A stretch of 25,885 nt of DNA, from positions 1 to 25,885 of IMG/VR virus record IMGVR_UViG_3300048837_001311; one strand, given 5' to 3'. The notes below the pieces were generated by a model, which did not search any database, had not been told where the DNA came from, and saw nothing but the letters and a program-made list of their open reading frames with translations. The position numbers and the translations under genes were made by a program. This document shows positions 6,360 through 13,631 of the stretch, in pieces (within the stretch, counting starts at the first letter, position 1; each line of letters opens with the position of its first letter). Origin of the DNA: a virus.

Positions 6360-8150
6360 ATGGCTCGCTATTCGGAACACGACACAAACAAGATCTACCG
6401 AGCAGCAGACTCATTTCGCGCCAACTGCCTCCTGCGTGACGGCTCGCTACTGTTCGCCGACGATTCTGTTTGGCGTCCCGACGTGCTGGAGCGCATCCAC
6501 AAAGCCTTCGTTGCCACCCCCGACGAGGGCGACCGTACGTTCATCGACAAGTTCAAAGACCAAGTCGGAAAAGCCGGACAGGACGTATCACGTCTTGCGG
6601 CAGAGATCTTGAGCGTGTACTTCCTTTTCCCATCCAGTGTCGGTGGCGTGCGCAAGCGGCAGGTCGTGAACGAGGTGCTCGGCTGGGGCGGCGACAGCCT
6701 TCCAGAGTCACACCCTGTTTCGGCAGCCTTCGCTAACGGGATCGGCAGTGGCGGTCAAGGCTACAACACCCGCCGACCCTTCGAGATCGCCTTTCTGATC
6801 GAGCTCGCCATCGCGTGGAAGAAGCTGCCACAAGATCGGCAGGTAGAGGTGGCGGCCGATCCGAGGCTCTTTCAAGAGGTTGTGGACAGCATTGAGGATG
6901 CGGAGTCGAAGCAGCTGCGGCATATGCTTCTTCATCTCTTGTTCCCCGAACACTTCGAACGCATAGCAAGTGGAAATCACAAGCGCAGAGTCATCAAGGC
7001 TTTCTCGGGGCTAGTCACTGCCGAAGCAGAGGATGATGACCGGGCGATATTGGCCATCCGCCAGGAGCTCGAAAAGCTGCTTCCCAACCAGGAGCTGGAC
7101 TTTTACTGGTCACCGCTGGTCGAGGCTTGGTACGACGATAGCGAGGGCGCATCTGAAGGCGCGCCGCTGGAGATCATCCAGCACAAGAAGCAGATCGTCC
7201 TCTATGGCCCACCGGGTACTGGCAAAACTTTCCGCGCCAAGAAGCTGGCTGAGAGGGTCATCCGATCTGAGGCACTGAGCCAAATGGGCCCGGCTCGCTA
7301 CTTCCAGTCGCAATCTGCTATCGAAGCCGCGATCCGCGACAACGTGCATCGACTCCAGCTGCACCCGGCCTACAGCTACGAAGACTTCATTCGCGCACTC
7401 CACATTTCGAATAGTGGTGGCACGGAATATCGAGCTGGCTACCTTCCAAAGCTGATTGAGGACATCGAGCAGCAGCCACGCGCTGAACGTCTGCCGCACA
7501 TCCTGATCCTGGATGAAATGAACCGGACGGACCTGAGTCGGATGCTCGGCGAGTGCTTCTCCTTGCTTGAGGATCGCAATCAGACGATTGAGCTTCCGGC
7601 ACGAAATGGTGACGGGGCGGCAATGAAGCTGCGCATCCCCGACGATCTGTACGTGATCGGAACCATGAACCTGATCGACCAGTCCATCGAGCAGATCGAC
7701 TTCGCGCTGCGCCGCCGTTTCCTGTGGCTACTTTGCCCGTTTGACGCCGAGGCTCTAGTGGGTGCCGCCGAATTCAAGTGGCAGGTTCTGAAATCGGGCC
7801 TGGAGTGGGATCGCATCGAACCGGACTTCCGCAAATTGGCTGCAGCGGCGGCGGCGTTGAACAGGCAGATTCACGACAGCCCGCTGCTTGGCTCGCAGTA
7901 CGAGATCGGGCACACCTACCTGCTAGATGTGGTCGTGTTCCTGCGCAATTTCCTCGGTGCTCGACCTACACGCAAGCAGAACTACCTTTGGAACAAAAAG
8001 GGTGAGGCGCTGGAGCCCGTCGTGCAGGTGTGGAATCTGTCCCTTCGCCCGTTGCTCGAGCAGTATCTCGCCGGGCTGGACGCGACCGCGCGCAACACGG
8101 AGCTCGACCGGCTCTCCAAGGTTCTTCTCAAGCCGTCGGTGGCCGAGTGA
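6360..8150 (+). CDS. mcrB: McrB-like AAA+ GTPase motor of an McrBC restriction system
   Basis: A 596-residue AAA+ protein. Residues 1 to about 250 form a family-specific N-terminal region, expected to read modified or specific DNA. The motor follows: Walker A GPPGTGKT (283-290), the HPAYSYEDF motif, Walker B LILDEMNR with D385/E386, and the sensor GTMNLIDQS before FALRRRF. McrB proteins assemble as hexamers and drive the McrC nuclease to cut DNA with modified cytosines. The usual McrB MNTADRS motif reads MNLIDQS here, so nucleotide choice may differ. I chose ATG 6360 (AGAGGA upstream); ATG 6225 lies inside the operator and is unlikely. Its stop overlaps the mcrC GTG. Divergence from an RHH-methyltransferase operon recalls LlaJI, where McrBC-like subunits pair with methyltransferases. 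Confidence 0.88.
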   Translation: MARYSEHDTNKIYRAADSFRANCLLRDGSLLFADDSVWRPDVLERIHKAFVATPDEGDRTFIDKFKDQVGKAGQDVSRLAAEILSVYFLFPSSVGGVRKRQVVNEVLGWGGDSLPESHPVSAAFANGIGSGGQGYNTRRPFEIAFLIELAIAWKKLPQDRQVEVAADPRLFQEVVDSIEDAESKQLRHMLLHLLFPEHFERIASGNHKRRVIKAFSGLVTAEAEDDDRAILAIRQELEKLLPNQELDFYWSPLVEAWYDDSEGASEGAPLEIIQHKKQIVLYGPPGTGKTFRAKKLAERVIRSEALSQMGPARYFQSQSAIEAAIRDNVHRLQLHPAYSYEDFIRALHISNSGGTEYRAGYLPKLIEDIEQQPRAERLPHILILDEMNRTDLSRMLGECFSLLEDRNQTIELPARNGDGAAMKLRIPDDLYVIGTMNLIDQSIEQIDFALRRRFLWLLCPFDAEALVGAAEFKWQVLKSGLEWDRIEPDFRKLAAAAAALNRQIHDSPLLGSQYEIGHTYLLDVVVFLRNFLGARPTRKQNYLWNKKGEALEPVVQVWNLSLRPLLEQYLAGLDATARNTELDRLSKVLLKPSVAE

Positions 8151-9472
8151 AGCTAGTCGCGCGTGACTGCTCGCCGCTTGTCCCGCAACCGACAGCGGCA
8201 GAGGCGAACTGGCTCCGTAAGCTCGCAACAAATGTCCGAGCATCGGATCTTGTCGTTCCCATCTCTGGCGAGAGGGATGAGGACGAACCCATCGTCTACT
8301 GTGAATGGGACGGCACCTGGTGGGCTGGCAGGTACGTCGGCTCGATTTCCTTCGAGGGGCACAGCCTGACCATTGAGCCACGTTTTGGTCTGGCCGCGCT
8401 TCGGAATTGGCTTTTTGAAGCAACCTCAGTCGTGCTGACCGACGCGCCAGGAAAGCTCCGGGAGGACGAATCGTTCATTGCCCAACTCCTCGCGTCCGTT
8501 TGGGCCCACGGCTTCGTCGAGGCGGCTCGGCATGGGCTGCCCGCACTACGCCGCGACGTGGCGACGAAAGGCGTGGCGGTTAGGGGACGGCTTGATGTCC
8601 CTGCATCACTGCGCATGATCGCCGCAGGCGGTGGGCAGGTCGTGTCTATCCGTTCGGAGCGGTCGTTGGATCACGCAGCCTCCGATGCCATCGTCGCCGC
8701 TTACGAGGTTCTGCGACGGTGGCTTGGGGTGCCTGATGAAAAATGGCTGCCGACACGTGCCAAGGAGCTTCTTCCCCATTTGATGGCTGTCACCGGTGCG
8801 CGACCACGCGTGCCTACGAAGGCCGAACTGGACAGGATTCGCTACACACCGATCACGGCGGGCTTCGCCCACATCGCGGAGCTTTCGCGGCAGATTGCAA
8901 ACCGAAGGGGGCTCGCTGCCGATATTGATGCCAGCGGCGATACGAAAGGTGTGCTGCTCGACGTGGCCGAGCTGTGGGAGATGTACGTCCTCAGCATTCT
9001 GCGGAAGGCCGCCGCACCGCTGACGGTGACTCACGGCACCCGAGATAAGTCTGTCACCAAGAAACTGCTCCACAGCGATGTCTCCGGCCAAGGTTTGGGC
9101 ATGTTGATACCCGACGCCATACTGTTCTCAGGCTCCACCATCAGAGGGGTGGTTGATGCCAAGTACAAGTCCCTTCATCCATCTGCCAGCTCACCAAATG
9201 GGCCGCAGCGCGACGACCTGTATCAGATGGCCGCCTATCTGGGACGCTTTCAGTCTCCTGCCGGAATGGTGATCTGGGGCCTTTTGGCGTATCCCTTCGA
9301 CCCATCAAAACCTGGTACGCCCAATGCCGAGCAGAGAAGCCCATGGAGCCTTGATGACCGAAAGAAGATCGGCTTTGCCACGTTGCCCCACAACCCCGCC
9401 GACGCAGTGGCCAAGTTACGCTCCTTGGTCATGCAAGTAGCCACTCCTGCTGCTTGGCCTGCAAGAGCGTGA
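8147..9472 (+). CDS. mcrC: McrC-like PD-(D/E)XK nuclease subunit
   Basis: A 441-residue partner of McrB. The N-terminal beta-rich half (for example WDGTWWAGRYVGSI, LTIEPRFG) matches the McrC region that contacts the motor. The C-terminal half holds the nuclease core: D323 (LIPDAIL) and D337-A-K339 (VVDAKYK), with a supporting YQMAAYLGRF helix. McrC is the catalytic subunit that cuts DNA when McrB translocation stalls. GTG 8147 overlaps the mcrB stop (GTGA), so the pair is co-translated; a longer in-frame extension back to 8030 would lie wholly inside mcrB and is rejected. Downstream is about 390 bases of non-coding sequence. Confidence 0.87.
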   Translation: MKLVARDCSPLVPQPTAAEANWLRKLATNVRASDLVVPISGERDEDEPIVYCEWDGTWWAGRYVGSISFEGHSLTIEPRFGLAALRNWLFEATSVVLTDAPGKLREDESFIAQLLASVWAHGFVEAARHGLPALRRDVATKGVAVRGRLDVPASLRMIAAGGGQVVSIRSERSLDHAASDAIVAAYEVLRRWLGVPDEKWLPTRAKELLPHLMAVTGARPRVPTKAELDRIRYTPITAGFAHIAELSRQIANRRGLAADIDASGDTKGVLLDVAELWEMYVLSILRKAAAPLTVTHGTRDKSVTKKLLHSDVSGQGLGMLIPDAILFSGSTIRGVVDAKYKSLHPSASSPNGPQRDDLYQMAAYLGRFQSPAGMVIWGLLAYPFDPSKPGTPNAEQRSPWSLDDRKKIGFATLPHNPADAVAKLRSLVMQVATPAAWPARA

Positions 9473-9570
9473 AGTTCCGGCGACCACGGCTTGCACGATG
9501 ACCGAACACAGTTGGCCAAATCGTCGAATCCACGCCCTCAAGGCCAATGCGTTACTATCTGGCTCGGCAA

Positions 9571-9604
9571 ACGGACGCGGGTTCGGTTCCGTGTTCCACC
9601 ACCA
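9571..9604 (+). other. tRNA/tmRNA 3'-end-like remnant
   Basis: The stretch CGGACGCGGGTTCG followed by TTCCACCACCA resembles the T-arm and acceptor end of tmRNA (E. coli ssrA has GGACGCGGGTTC and ends in CTCCACCA) or of a tRNA. A strong terminator follows ten bases later, as after real RNA genes. The T-stem pairs imperfectly and I could not fold a full tRNA or tmRNA upstream, so this is at most a fragment. It could mark a past integration site. Confidence 0.35.
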
Positions 9605-9610
9605 ACATTT

Positions 9611-9642
9611 AAAAAACCAACCGTTCTCGGTTGGTTTTTTTT
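9611..9642 (+). terminator. Strong rho-independent terminator
   Basis: AAAAAACCAACC and GGTTGGTTTTTT form a 12-bp perfect stem around a six-base loop (gttctc), followed by further T residues. It would end transcripts from mcrBC or from the RNA-like stretch just upstream. The A-run on the left also gives a U run on the minus strand, so it may work both ways. Confidence 0.8.
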
Positions 9643-9653
9643 CGCCCGTTCCC

Positions 9654-9802
9654 CCCAGTGCTGGCGCGGGTTCGGGCCTCGCTGCGAAGGACGCCGCAGC
9701 CCCGGACACCCCGGTTTCGGGTCGTTTTCCGTTCTCAGATGCCGCCCATTCTCTGTTTCTGCGAAGGAGGACTTCGCACCCGCCCCAGCACTGGCGCGGG
9801 TT
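9654..9802. repeat. Pair of 19-base imperfect direct repeats in a non-coding region
   Basis: cccagTGctggcgcgggtt (9654-9672) recurs as cccagCActggcgcgggtt (9784-9802) with two differences, 130 bases apart. A 7-bp hairpin (tgcgaag/cttcgca, 9760-9778) lies between them. No open frame in 9473-9862 looks real. The repeats could be relics of an insertion junction or a small repeat family of the host. Confidence 0.45.
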
Positions 9803-9823
9803 TCCGGCGGCTTGTTCGTCAGG

Positions 9824-9844
9824 AAAACCGCCCTGACGCGGGCG
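9824..9844 (-). terminator. Terminator of the QueC operon
   Basis: On the minus strand CGCCC, six bases, GGGCG and then GTTTT follow the queC-like stop by about 20 bases. The stem is short but GC-rich and the T run is in the right place for rho-independent termination. Confidence 0.5.
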
Positions 9845-9862
9845 ACCCGACCCCGGGCGGGG

Positions 9863-11974
9863 CTACTCGTTGACGATGGGGCGGACGTCCCAGACAACGG
9901 GCGTTCCGGGCCGGTAGACCACCTCGTTGCCGTGCTTGATGCTGGCCTTCAGATGCTCGGCCAGGGGTTTGTCGTACTTCCCGATGGCCGTGATCGCCCG
10001 GTTGACGGCGTTGCGGAAGGCGTCCCGGACATTTTTTCGCTTGTCGCCAGCCTTGCGGAGCTTGCCGCCCTTGCCGACGCCCGCCGTGAGCGCATCGGCG
10101 ATCTGGGCCAGCTCGTCCTCGATTTCCTCCACACGCTGGTGGTCGCCGTCTTGCTCGGCTTCCGCCTTCTCGATCACAAGTAACTGGTACTTGGCCCGGT
10201 ACTGCTCGACTGCCTTCCTGTCCACCACGACGCCTGCGTCGCCCAGCGGCGCTCCTGTCGTAACCTGGAAACCCTCCTCAATGTCATCGTGCTCCAGTCC
10301 GGAACTCGCCTGCTCGGCGACGCCCAGCGCGTAGCCGCAAACGACTTCGTAGACGGATGCCTCCCGATCCGGATGCGCCAGCAGCAGGTTGATGTACTCC
10401 GCGCCCTTATCCACGCCGACGATGTTGATCCTGTTCCCGCGATTGAACCGAGCCTCCCAACCGCCGCCGCGCTTGCGAAAGAAGTTGTCCGGCTGCTTCT
10501 CCTTCGACGACACCGCTGGCACCGAGATCACCGATGCGGACTCATGCACCGTGCGCAGCAAGGCGTCGCCTGGCATGGTGCGCTCACGAATGGCCGTCGC
10601 ATGGCGGCGAACCATCTCATCCGACGCGGCGTTCACCTCGCCAGCGTGGCGCTTGTAGAGATCGAACACGCGCTGGGCAGCCTGCGCCGTGCTTCCGCCG
10701 AGGAAGCGCAATACCCGGTTCACCTCGGCGTACTTGGCAAGAAACTGCCCGACGTTCTCCAGCGCTCCCACTTGGTTGGCCCGCTCCAAGTAGGACGCGG
10801 ACATGATCTTGTCGTCGTCCTTGTTCCGGCTCTGGGTGAACACATCAGCCTTGTAGTGATCAATCGGGTCGTACTGGTCGGCCTTGGCGGCGATGACCGC
10901 AAAGCGTCGGTCGATGCACTGCGAACACAGGCCGCAGTGGGTGTGCTGGTTCGTCATTTCCCACGTGTGCGTGCAGGTCATCGAATGCTTGATCAGATCG
11001 GCGCAGCCTACCTTGACGATCTGTTCGACGACTTCGGCCTTGGTTTTCCAGATGTACGGGTTCTCGACCGTGAATGGCGCTTCGGCCACCAGCGTCAAGA
11101 TGTCTTGGAAGCCCTTCATCACCTTGGGGTGCGTCGTCCGGGTGGCGCGGCCGCCGACGACCTGAGCGCACACCGGCAGGTTCAGGCTGATCACGCCGTT
11201 CTCGTAGAAACGCACGCTGCTCAGGCCGAGCATCTTGGCGATGGTTGCGCCAATCGAGACGAACAGGAACGAGCGGCTGCGCTGCGTGTATTCCCGGTTC
11301 ATTGGCTTTTTCTTGTGAACGCGCACGCTGATCTGATGCGGCGCGTTGTCTCCGGCCTTCTGCGCCAGCAGGTCTCGAAGCGTCTTGTGCCGGGTGTTGA
11401 GCTTGGGCGTGGCCTTGTGCGTGACCAGCACCACGCGTCGCTGCTGGCTCAACACCTCGTCGAGCGCACCCGCCAGTGAGTCGAGGCCGCCAGAGAACAT
11501 CACCACTTGCTCCGGCTTGCCGTAGATGGCCTGCGCGTCGTTGAACTCCAGATAGTCCTGGATCGAATGATCCTGCGCCAGCTTGACGAAGGTGAACTCG
11601 TAGTTGTCGTCCGACAGAAAGCCCAACGTCGAGGTCAGTGCGCTCTTCATCTCGGCGCTGTTCCAGAAATCCGGGTTGCGCACCGGCACCACGAAATGAA
11701 GATCGCGCCGCCACCCATCGCCGAAGTTATCAACATCATCTGCGCCGCGCAGAATGACCTGATCGGCGCTGTAAACGTAGGTGGCAATCTCCAGCAGGTC
11801 GTGGAACTTGGCCGGCACGCTGCTGAACATCTTGCTGTGGATGTCCTCGATGCGCAGCGTGATGTTGCCTTCACCCTGCACGCCAGAAAGCCGAAGGCGA
11901 GTGTCGTTCTTCGGATCGTCGCTGATGCCCTTGGCCGAAGCGTTTCCGCAAATGATGAATTTCTTAGTTTGCAC
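9863..11974 (-). CDS. QueC-like PP-loop enzyme fused to a regulator-type C-terminal domain
   Basis: A 703-residue protein. QueC makes preQ0 (7-cyano-7-deazaguanine) by ATP-dependent amidation; relatives occur in defence systems (QatC, Cap9 of type IV CBASS). Visible here: the PP-loop SGGLDS (161-166), ENGVISLNLP near 260, and zinc cysteines C334, C347, C350 and C353 (CGLCSQC). Residues 1-150 are an extra N-terminal region. Residues about 503-697 form a further domain (GGGWEARF, AEYINLLLAHPDREA, a coiled coil at 590-635, then GKGGKLRKAG, AEHLKASIKHG) that I associate with the C-termini of actinobacterial regulatory ATPases. Housekeeping QueC is only about 230 residues, and no queD/E/F gene is nearby. 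GTG 11974 has GGGAG upstream and a 10-base overlap with the preceding gene; ATG 12001 is the alternative. Confidence 0.8.
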   Translation of the reverse strand: MQTKKFIICGNASAKGISDDPKNDTRLRLSGVQGEGNITLRIEDIHSKMFSSVPAKFHDLLEIATYVYSADQVILRGADDVDNFGDGWRRDLHFVVPVRNPDFWNSAEMKSALTSTLGFLSDDNYEFTFVKLAQDHSIQDYLEFNDAQAIYGKPEQVVMFSGGLDSLAGALDEVLSQQRRVVLVTHKATPKLNTRHKTLRDLLAQKAGDNAPHQISVRVHKKKPMNREYTQRSRSFLFVSIGATIAKMLGLSSVRFYENGVISLNLPVCAQVVGGRATRTTHPKVMKGFQDILTLVAEAPFTVENPYIWKTKAEVVEQIVKVGCADLIKHSMTCTHTWEMTNQHTHCGLCSQCIDRRFAVIAAKADQYDPIDHYKADVFTQSRNKDDDKIMSASYLERANQVGALENVGQFLAKYAEVNRVLRFLGGSTAQAAQRVFDLYKRHAGEVNAASDEMVRRHATAIRERTMPGDALLRTVHESASVISVPAVSSKEKQPDNFFRKRGGGWEARFNRGNRINIVGVDKGAEYINLLLAHPDREASVYEVVCGYALGVAEQASSGLEHDDIEEGFQVTTGAPLGDAGVVVDRKAVEQYRAKYQLLVIEKAEAEQDGDHQRVEEIEDELAQIADALTAGVGKGGKLRKAGDKRKNVRDAFRNAVNRAITAIGKYDKPLAEHLKASIKHGNEVVYRPGTPVVWDVRPIVNE

Positions 11975-12752
11975 TGGTGCGCGCTCCCGCTTGCAATTCA
12001 TTCTTCATCTTCTTCAGCGCATAGCCAGCAAAGCCATCGGACGATTTTCTTGAAATGTCGCCGCCTTCCTCGTAGCGGTGCTTTGAGAACCAGTCGGACG
12101 AGTAGTCGCGGACTATCAACGATGCTTCCCGCGTATGCGTGTCCAGCGCATGATCGAATTGGGACTTTTGGTTCATCGTCGCAAAACGCATTCCTTCACC
12201 CACTTGGGTCGACAGCGTCTTGGACAAAAAATACTGAAGGCTCTCGTTGGTGAGCCGGTCAAAGAACGAGCGCGACAGGTCGCCGAACTCCTTTTGCTTT
12301 CCGAGATTGGAAAGCGCTGCGCGCATCGTGTCCTTGTCGTTCGGAAAAAGCCCGTTCAAGTGAGGCTGAAGCGCGTCGGCCACTGCGCTGATCAGCGCGC
12401 GCCCGGAGATTTCAGCCAGATCGGAACGCCTATAGGAACTGTCGACGACACGATCCAAGGCATCTGAGATGCCCACCGTCACGTCAGACAGGGTTGCATC
12501 GTCTGGCAGAGAAATGCCGACGGATCGAAGATGAGCGTAGGGATCGTCCTTCTTGGCAGCGATGGCCAGTTGCGTCATCAGCCACACAGCTTCCGTGTAG
12601 CCCTTGTCATCCATCACGAAGGAGAAGGCCTTTTCGGCAGCGGTGATGGTGGCGTTGGCGACCTGGGACACGTCAGCGCCAGCGGCGATCAGACCGACGA
12701 CCTCCTTCCACGCCTTCGTTCTTGGCAGTACCCCGAGCCGAACATGCCCCAT
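11964..12752 (-). CDS. Unknown partner protein starting Met-Gly, linked to the QueC-like enzyme
   Basis: A 262-residue, mostly helical, soluble protein with no motif I can assign. Striking parts are the N-terminus MGHVRLGVLPRTKAW and the C-terminal EFGDLSRSFFDRLT, LQYFLSKTL and FAGYALKKMKNEL. I recall similar proteins beside QueC-like fusions, but not a named family. It sits as the middle gene, 35 bases after the repressor and overlapping the QueC-like gene. Size and position resemble QatB, the poorly understood partner of QatC, though I see no sequence match. The Met-Gly start would leave an N-terminal glycine after Met removal, a possible modification site for the neighbouring enzyme (inference). 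ATG 12752 follows a GAGG site. Confidence 0.7.
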   Translation of the reverse strand: MGHVRLGVLPRTKAWKEVVGLIAAGADVSQVANATITAAEKAFSFVMDDKGYTEAVWLMTQLAIAAKKDDPYAHLRSVGISLPDDATLSDVTVGISDALDRVVDSSYRRSDLAEISGRALISAVADALQPHLNGLFPNDKDTMRAALSNLGKQKEFGDLSRSFFDRLTNESLQYFLSKTLSTQVGEGMRFATMNQKSQFDHALDTHTREASLIVRDYSSDWFSKHRYEEGGDISRKSSDGFAGYALKKMKNELQAGARTSAN

Positions 12753-12787
12753 CCAGGATTCCCCTCAATGAAATCAAAGCATCGTGG

Positions 12788-13021
12788 TCATTCGTTGCGC
12801 TTCACGATCACGATGCTCCGCGCTTTTCTTTCTTCTTTCCTCAAGTACCCCTTGCGCACCAGCTGCGCGATTTGTTCATGAGCGCTGGCGTGGCTGATCC
12901 CCAGCGCTTCTGCCAATTCCTTGACGGTGGGCGGCAGGCCCGTGCTGTCCAGGATTTGGCAGATTGCTCTCAACGTTCTTGTCTGCGGTTCCGTAATGCC
13001 TTCGGTTTTTCGCTTGCTCAT
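12788..13021 (-). CDS. LexA-type DNA-binding mini-repressor of the QueC operon
   Basis: A 77-residue protein that matches only the winged-helix DNA-binding half of LexA: the PPTVKELAEALGISHASAHEQIAQLVRKGYL region carries the helix-turn-helix and wing start. The autocleaving S24 peptidase half of LexA is absent, so it cannot respond to RecA by self-cleavage. I chose ATG 13021: GAGGAG lies seven bases upstream, and a frame extension to 13048 would start inside the -10 region. It is the first gene of the operon, and a perfect palindrome in its promoter is its probable operator. Autoregulation of a defence operon is the simplest reading. Confidence 0.8.
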   Translation of the reverse strand: MSKRKTEGITEPQTRTLRAICQILDSTGLPPTVKELAEALGISHASAHEQIAQLVRKGYLRKEERKARSIVIVKRNE

Positions 13022-13046
13022 GGCATGGCTCCTCACCGATTTGAGC

Positions 13047-13075
13047 AATATATGACCTGATGAACATCAGGTCAA
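13047..13075 (-). promoter_or_regulatory. Sigma70 promoter with embedded 22-bp palindromic operator
   Basis: On the minus strand TTGACC (13075-13070), a 17-base spacer and TATATT (13052-13047) form a near-consensus promoter. The perfect palindrome at 13053-13074 (half site TGACCTGATG, two central bases) covers most of the -35 box and the whole spacer. A protein bound there would block RNA polymerase. The LexA-type repressor is the first gene downstream. Confidence 0.8.
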
Positions 13076-13109
13076 TGGAGGCGACCCAAGACGAACCACA
13101 CTCTCCCGG

Positions 13110-13244
13110 CTACCGCCGGGATGTGTGTCGCCAGTCCCACGGTGCCGTCGGATTGGCATCCCGCCACAACCCGGCACGGCGATTGCGCGCCTCCTGCTCG
13201 GCAGACTGCTCCCGCGCGTACTGGCGGTACCACCACGCCATTCC
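13110..13244 (-). pseudogene. C-terminal remnant of a staphylococcal-nuclease-like protein
   Basis: The frame reads GMAWWYRQYA, then RNRRAGLWRDANPTAPWDWR. This matches the C-terminal end of SNase-type thermonucleases (G-x-AWWY, then RRGLW-D-x-P-x-PPW-WR), from memory. The beta-barrel with the active site is not in this frame; a neighbouring frame upstream holds FCTARTYPKT, which may be another piece. No start is present. Nothing else in 13075-13442 looks coding. It is a decayed gene between the QueC operon and the integration module. Confidence 0.6.
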
Positions 13245-13442
13245 GGTTGTAGCTGCGCCAGCCCGTCGTCCACGGTCTTGGGGTAAGTGCGTGCGGTGCA
13301 GAAGGGATCGGCGATCAACGCCGCCCAAAAAAATCTGCTGGAAATCTCGCTCTCCCTATCTGATGAGCCCTGAAACGGGATACCCCGACCGCCCTGTGTG
13401 CATATTCTTCGTAACGGTCTGACAACTTTACTGGCTACCGAA

Positions 13443-13631
13443 ATGACCGTCGAACAAACACTCCCCGAAATGATGTCGCCCCTACAACGGGCACGCGAAG
13501 CCGCAGAAATCATTGCAGCCGCCATTGCGCGATTGCATTCCACGCGTCCGCGCGACAGCGATATTTACCTTGGCTTCTCGGCACCCGAGCGCGTTCATTC
13601 AAACCCGTCTACAGAAGGAGTTTGCAAATGA
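13443..13631 (+). CDS. Small conserved protein of the DUF2924-recombinase module
   Basis: A 62-residue protein with an amphipathic helix (AREAAEIIAAAIARL) and a tail with GFSAPERVHSNPSTEG. I recall small proteins with a similar helix and a -VH-NP- tail upstream of DUF2924/recombinase gene pairs in Proteobacteria. Its stop overlaps the DUF2924 start (ATGA), supporting a real, coupled gene. No strong ribosome site precedes ATG 13443, so the exact start is uncertain. Function unknown; it may assist the recombinase. Confidence 0.55.
   Translation: MTVEQTLPEMMSPLQRAREAAEIIAAAIARLHSTRPRDSDIYLGFSAPERVHSNPSTEGVCK

Noticed and set aside
9486-9604. Complete tRNA (Leu- or Ser-like) ending at 9604
   Set aside because: An acceptor-like pairing (gaacac/gtgttc) exists, but no convincing D-arm and anticodon stem could be formed, so only a 3'-end-like remnant is reported.
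9491-10183. Plus-strand open frame of 230 codons after mcrC
   Set aside because: Runs through the RNA-like stretch, terminator and the QueC gene end; translation is Arg/Pro-rich with no domain.
10289-11479. Plus-strand open frame of 396 codons across the QueC-like gene
   Set aside because: Shadow; the minus strand carries the PP-loop and zinc motifs in a continuous frame.
13245-13442. attP of the serine recombinase
   Set aside because: A site is expected near the recombinase start, but no inverted-repeat core could be identified without the host junctions.
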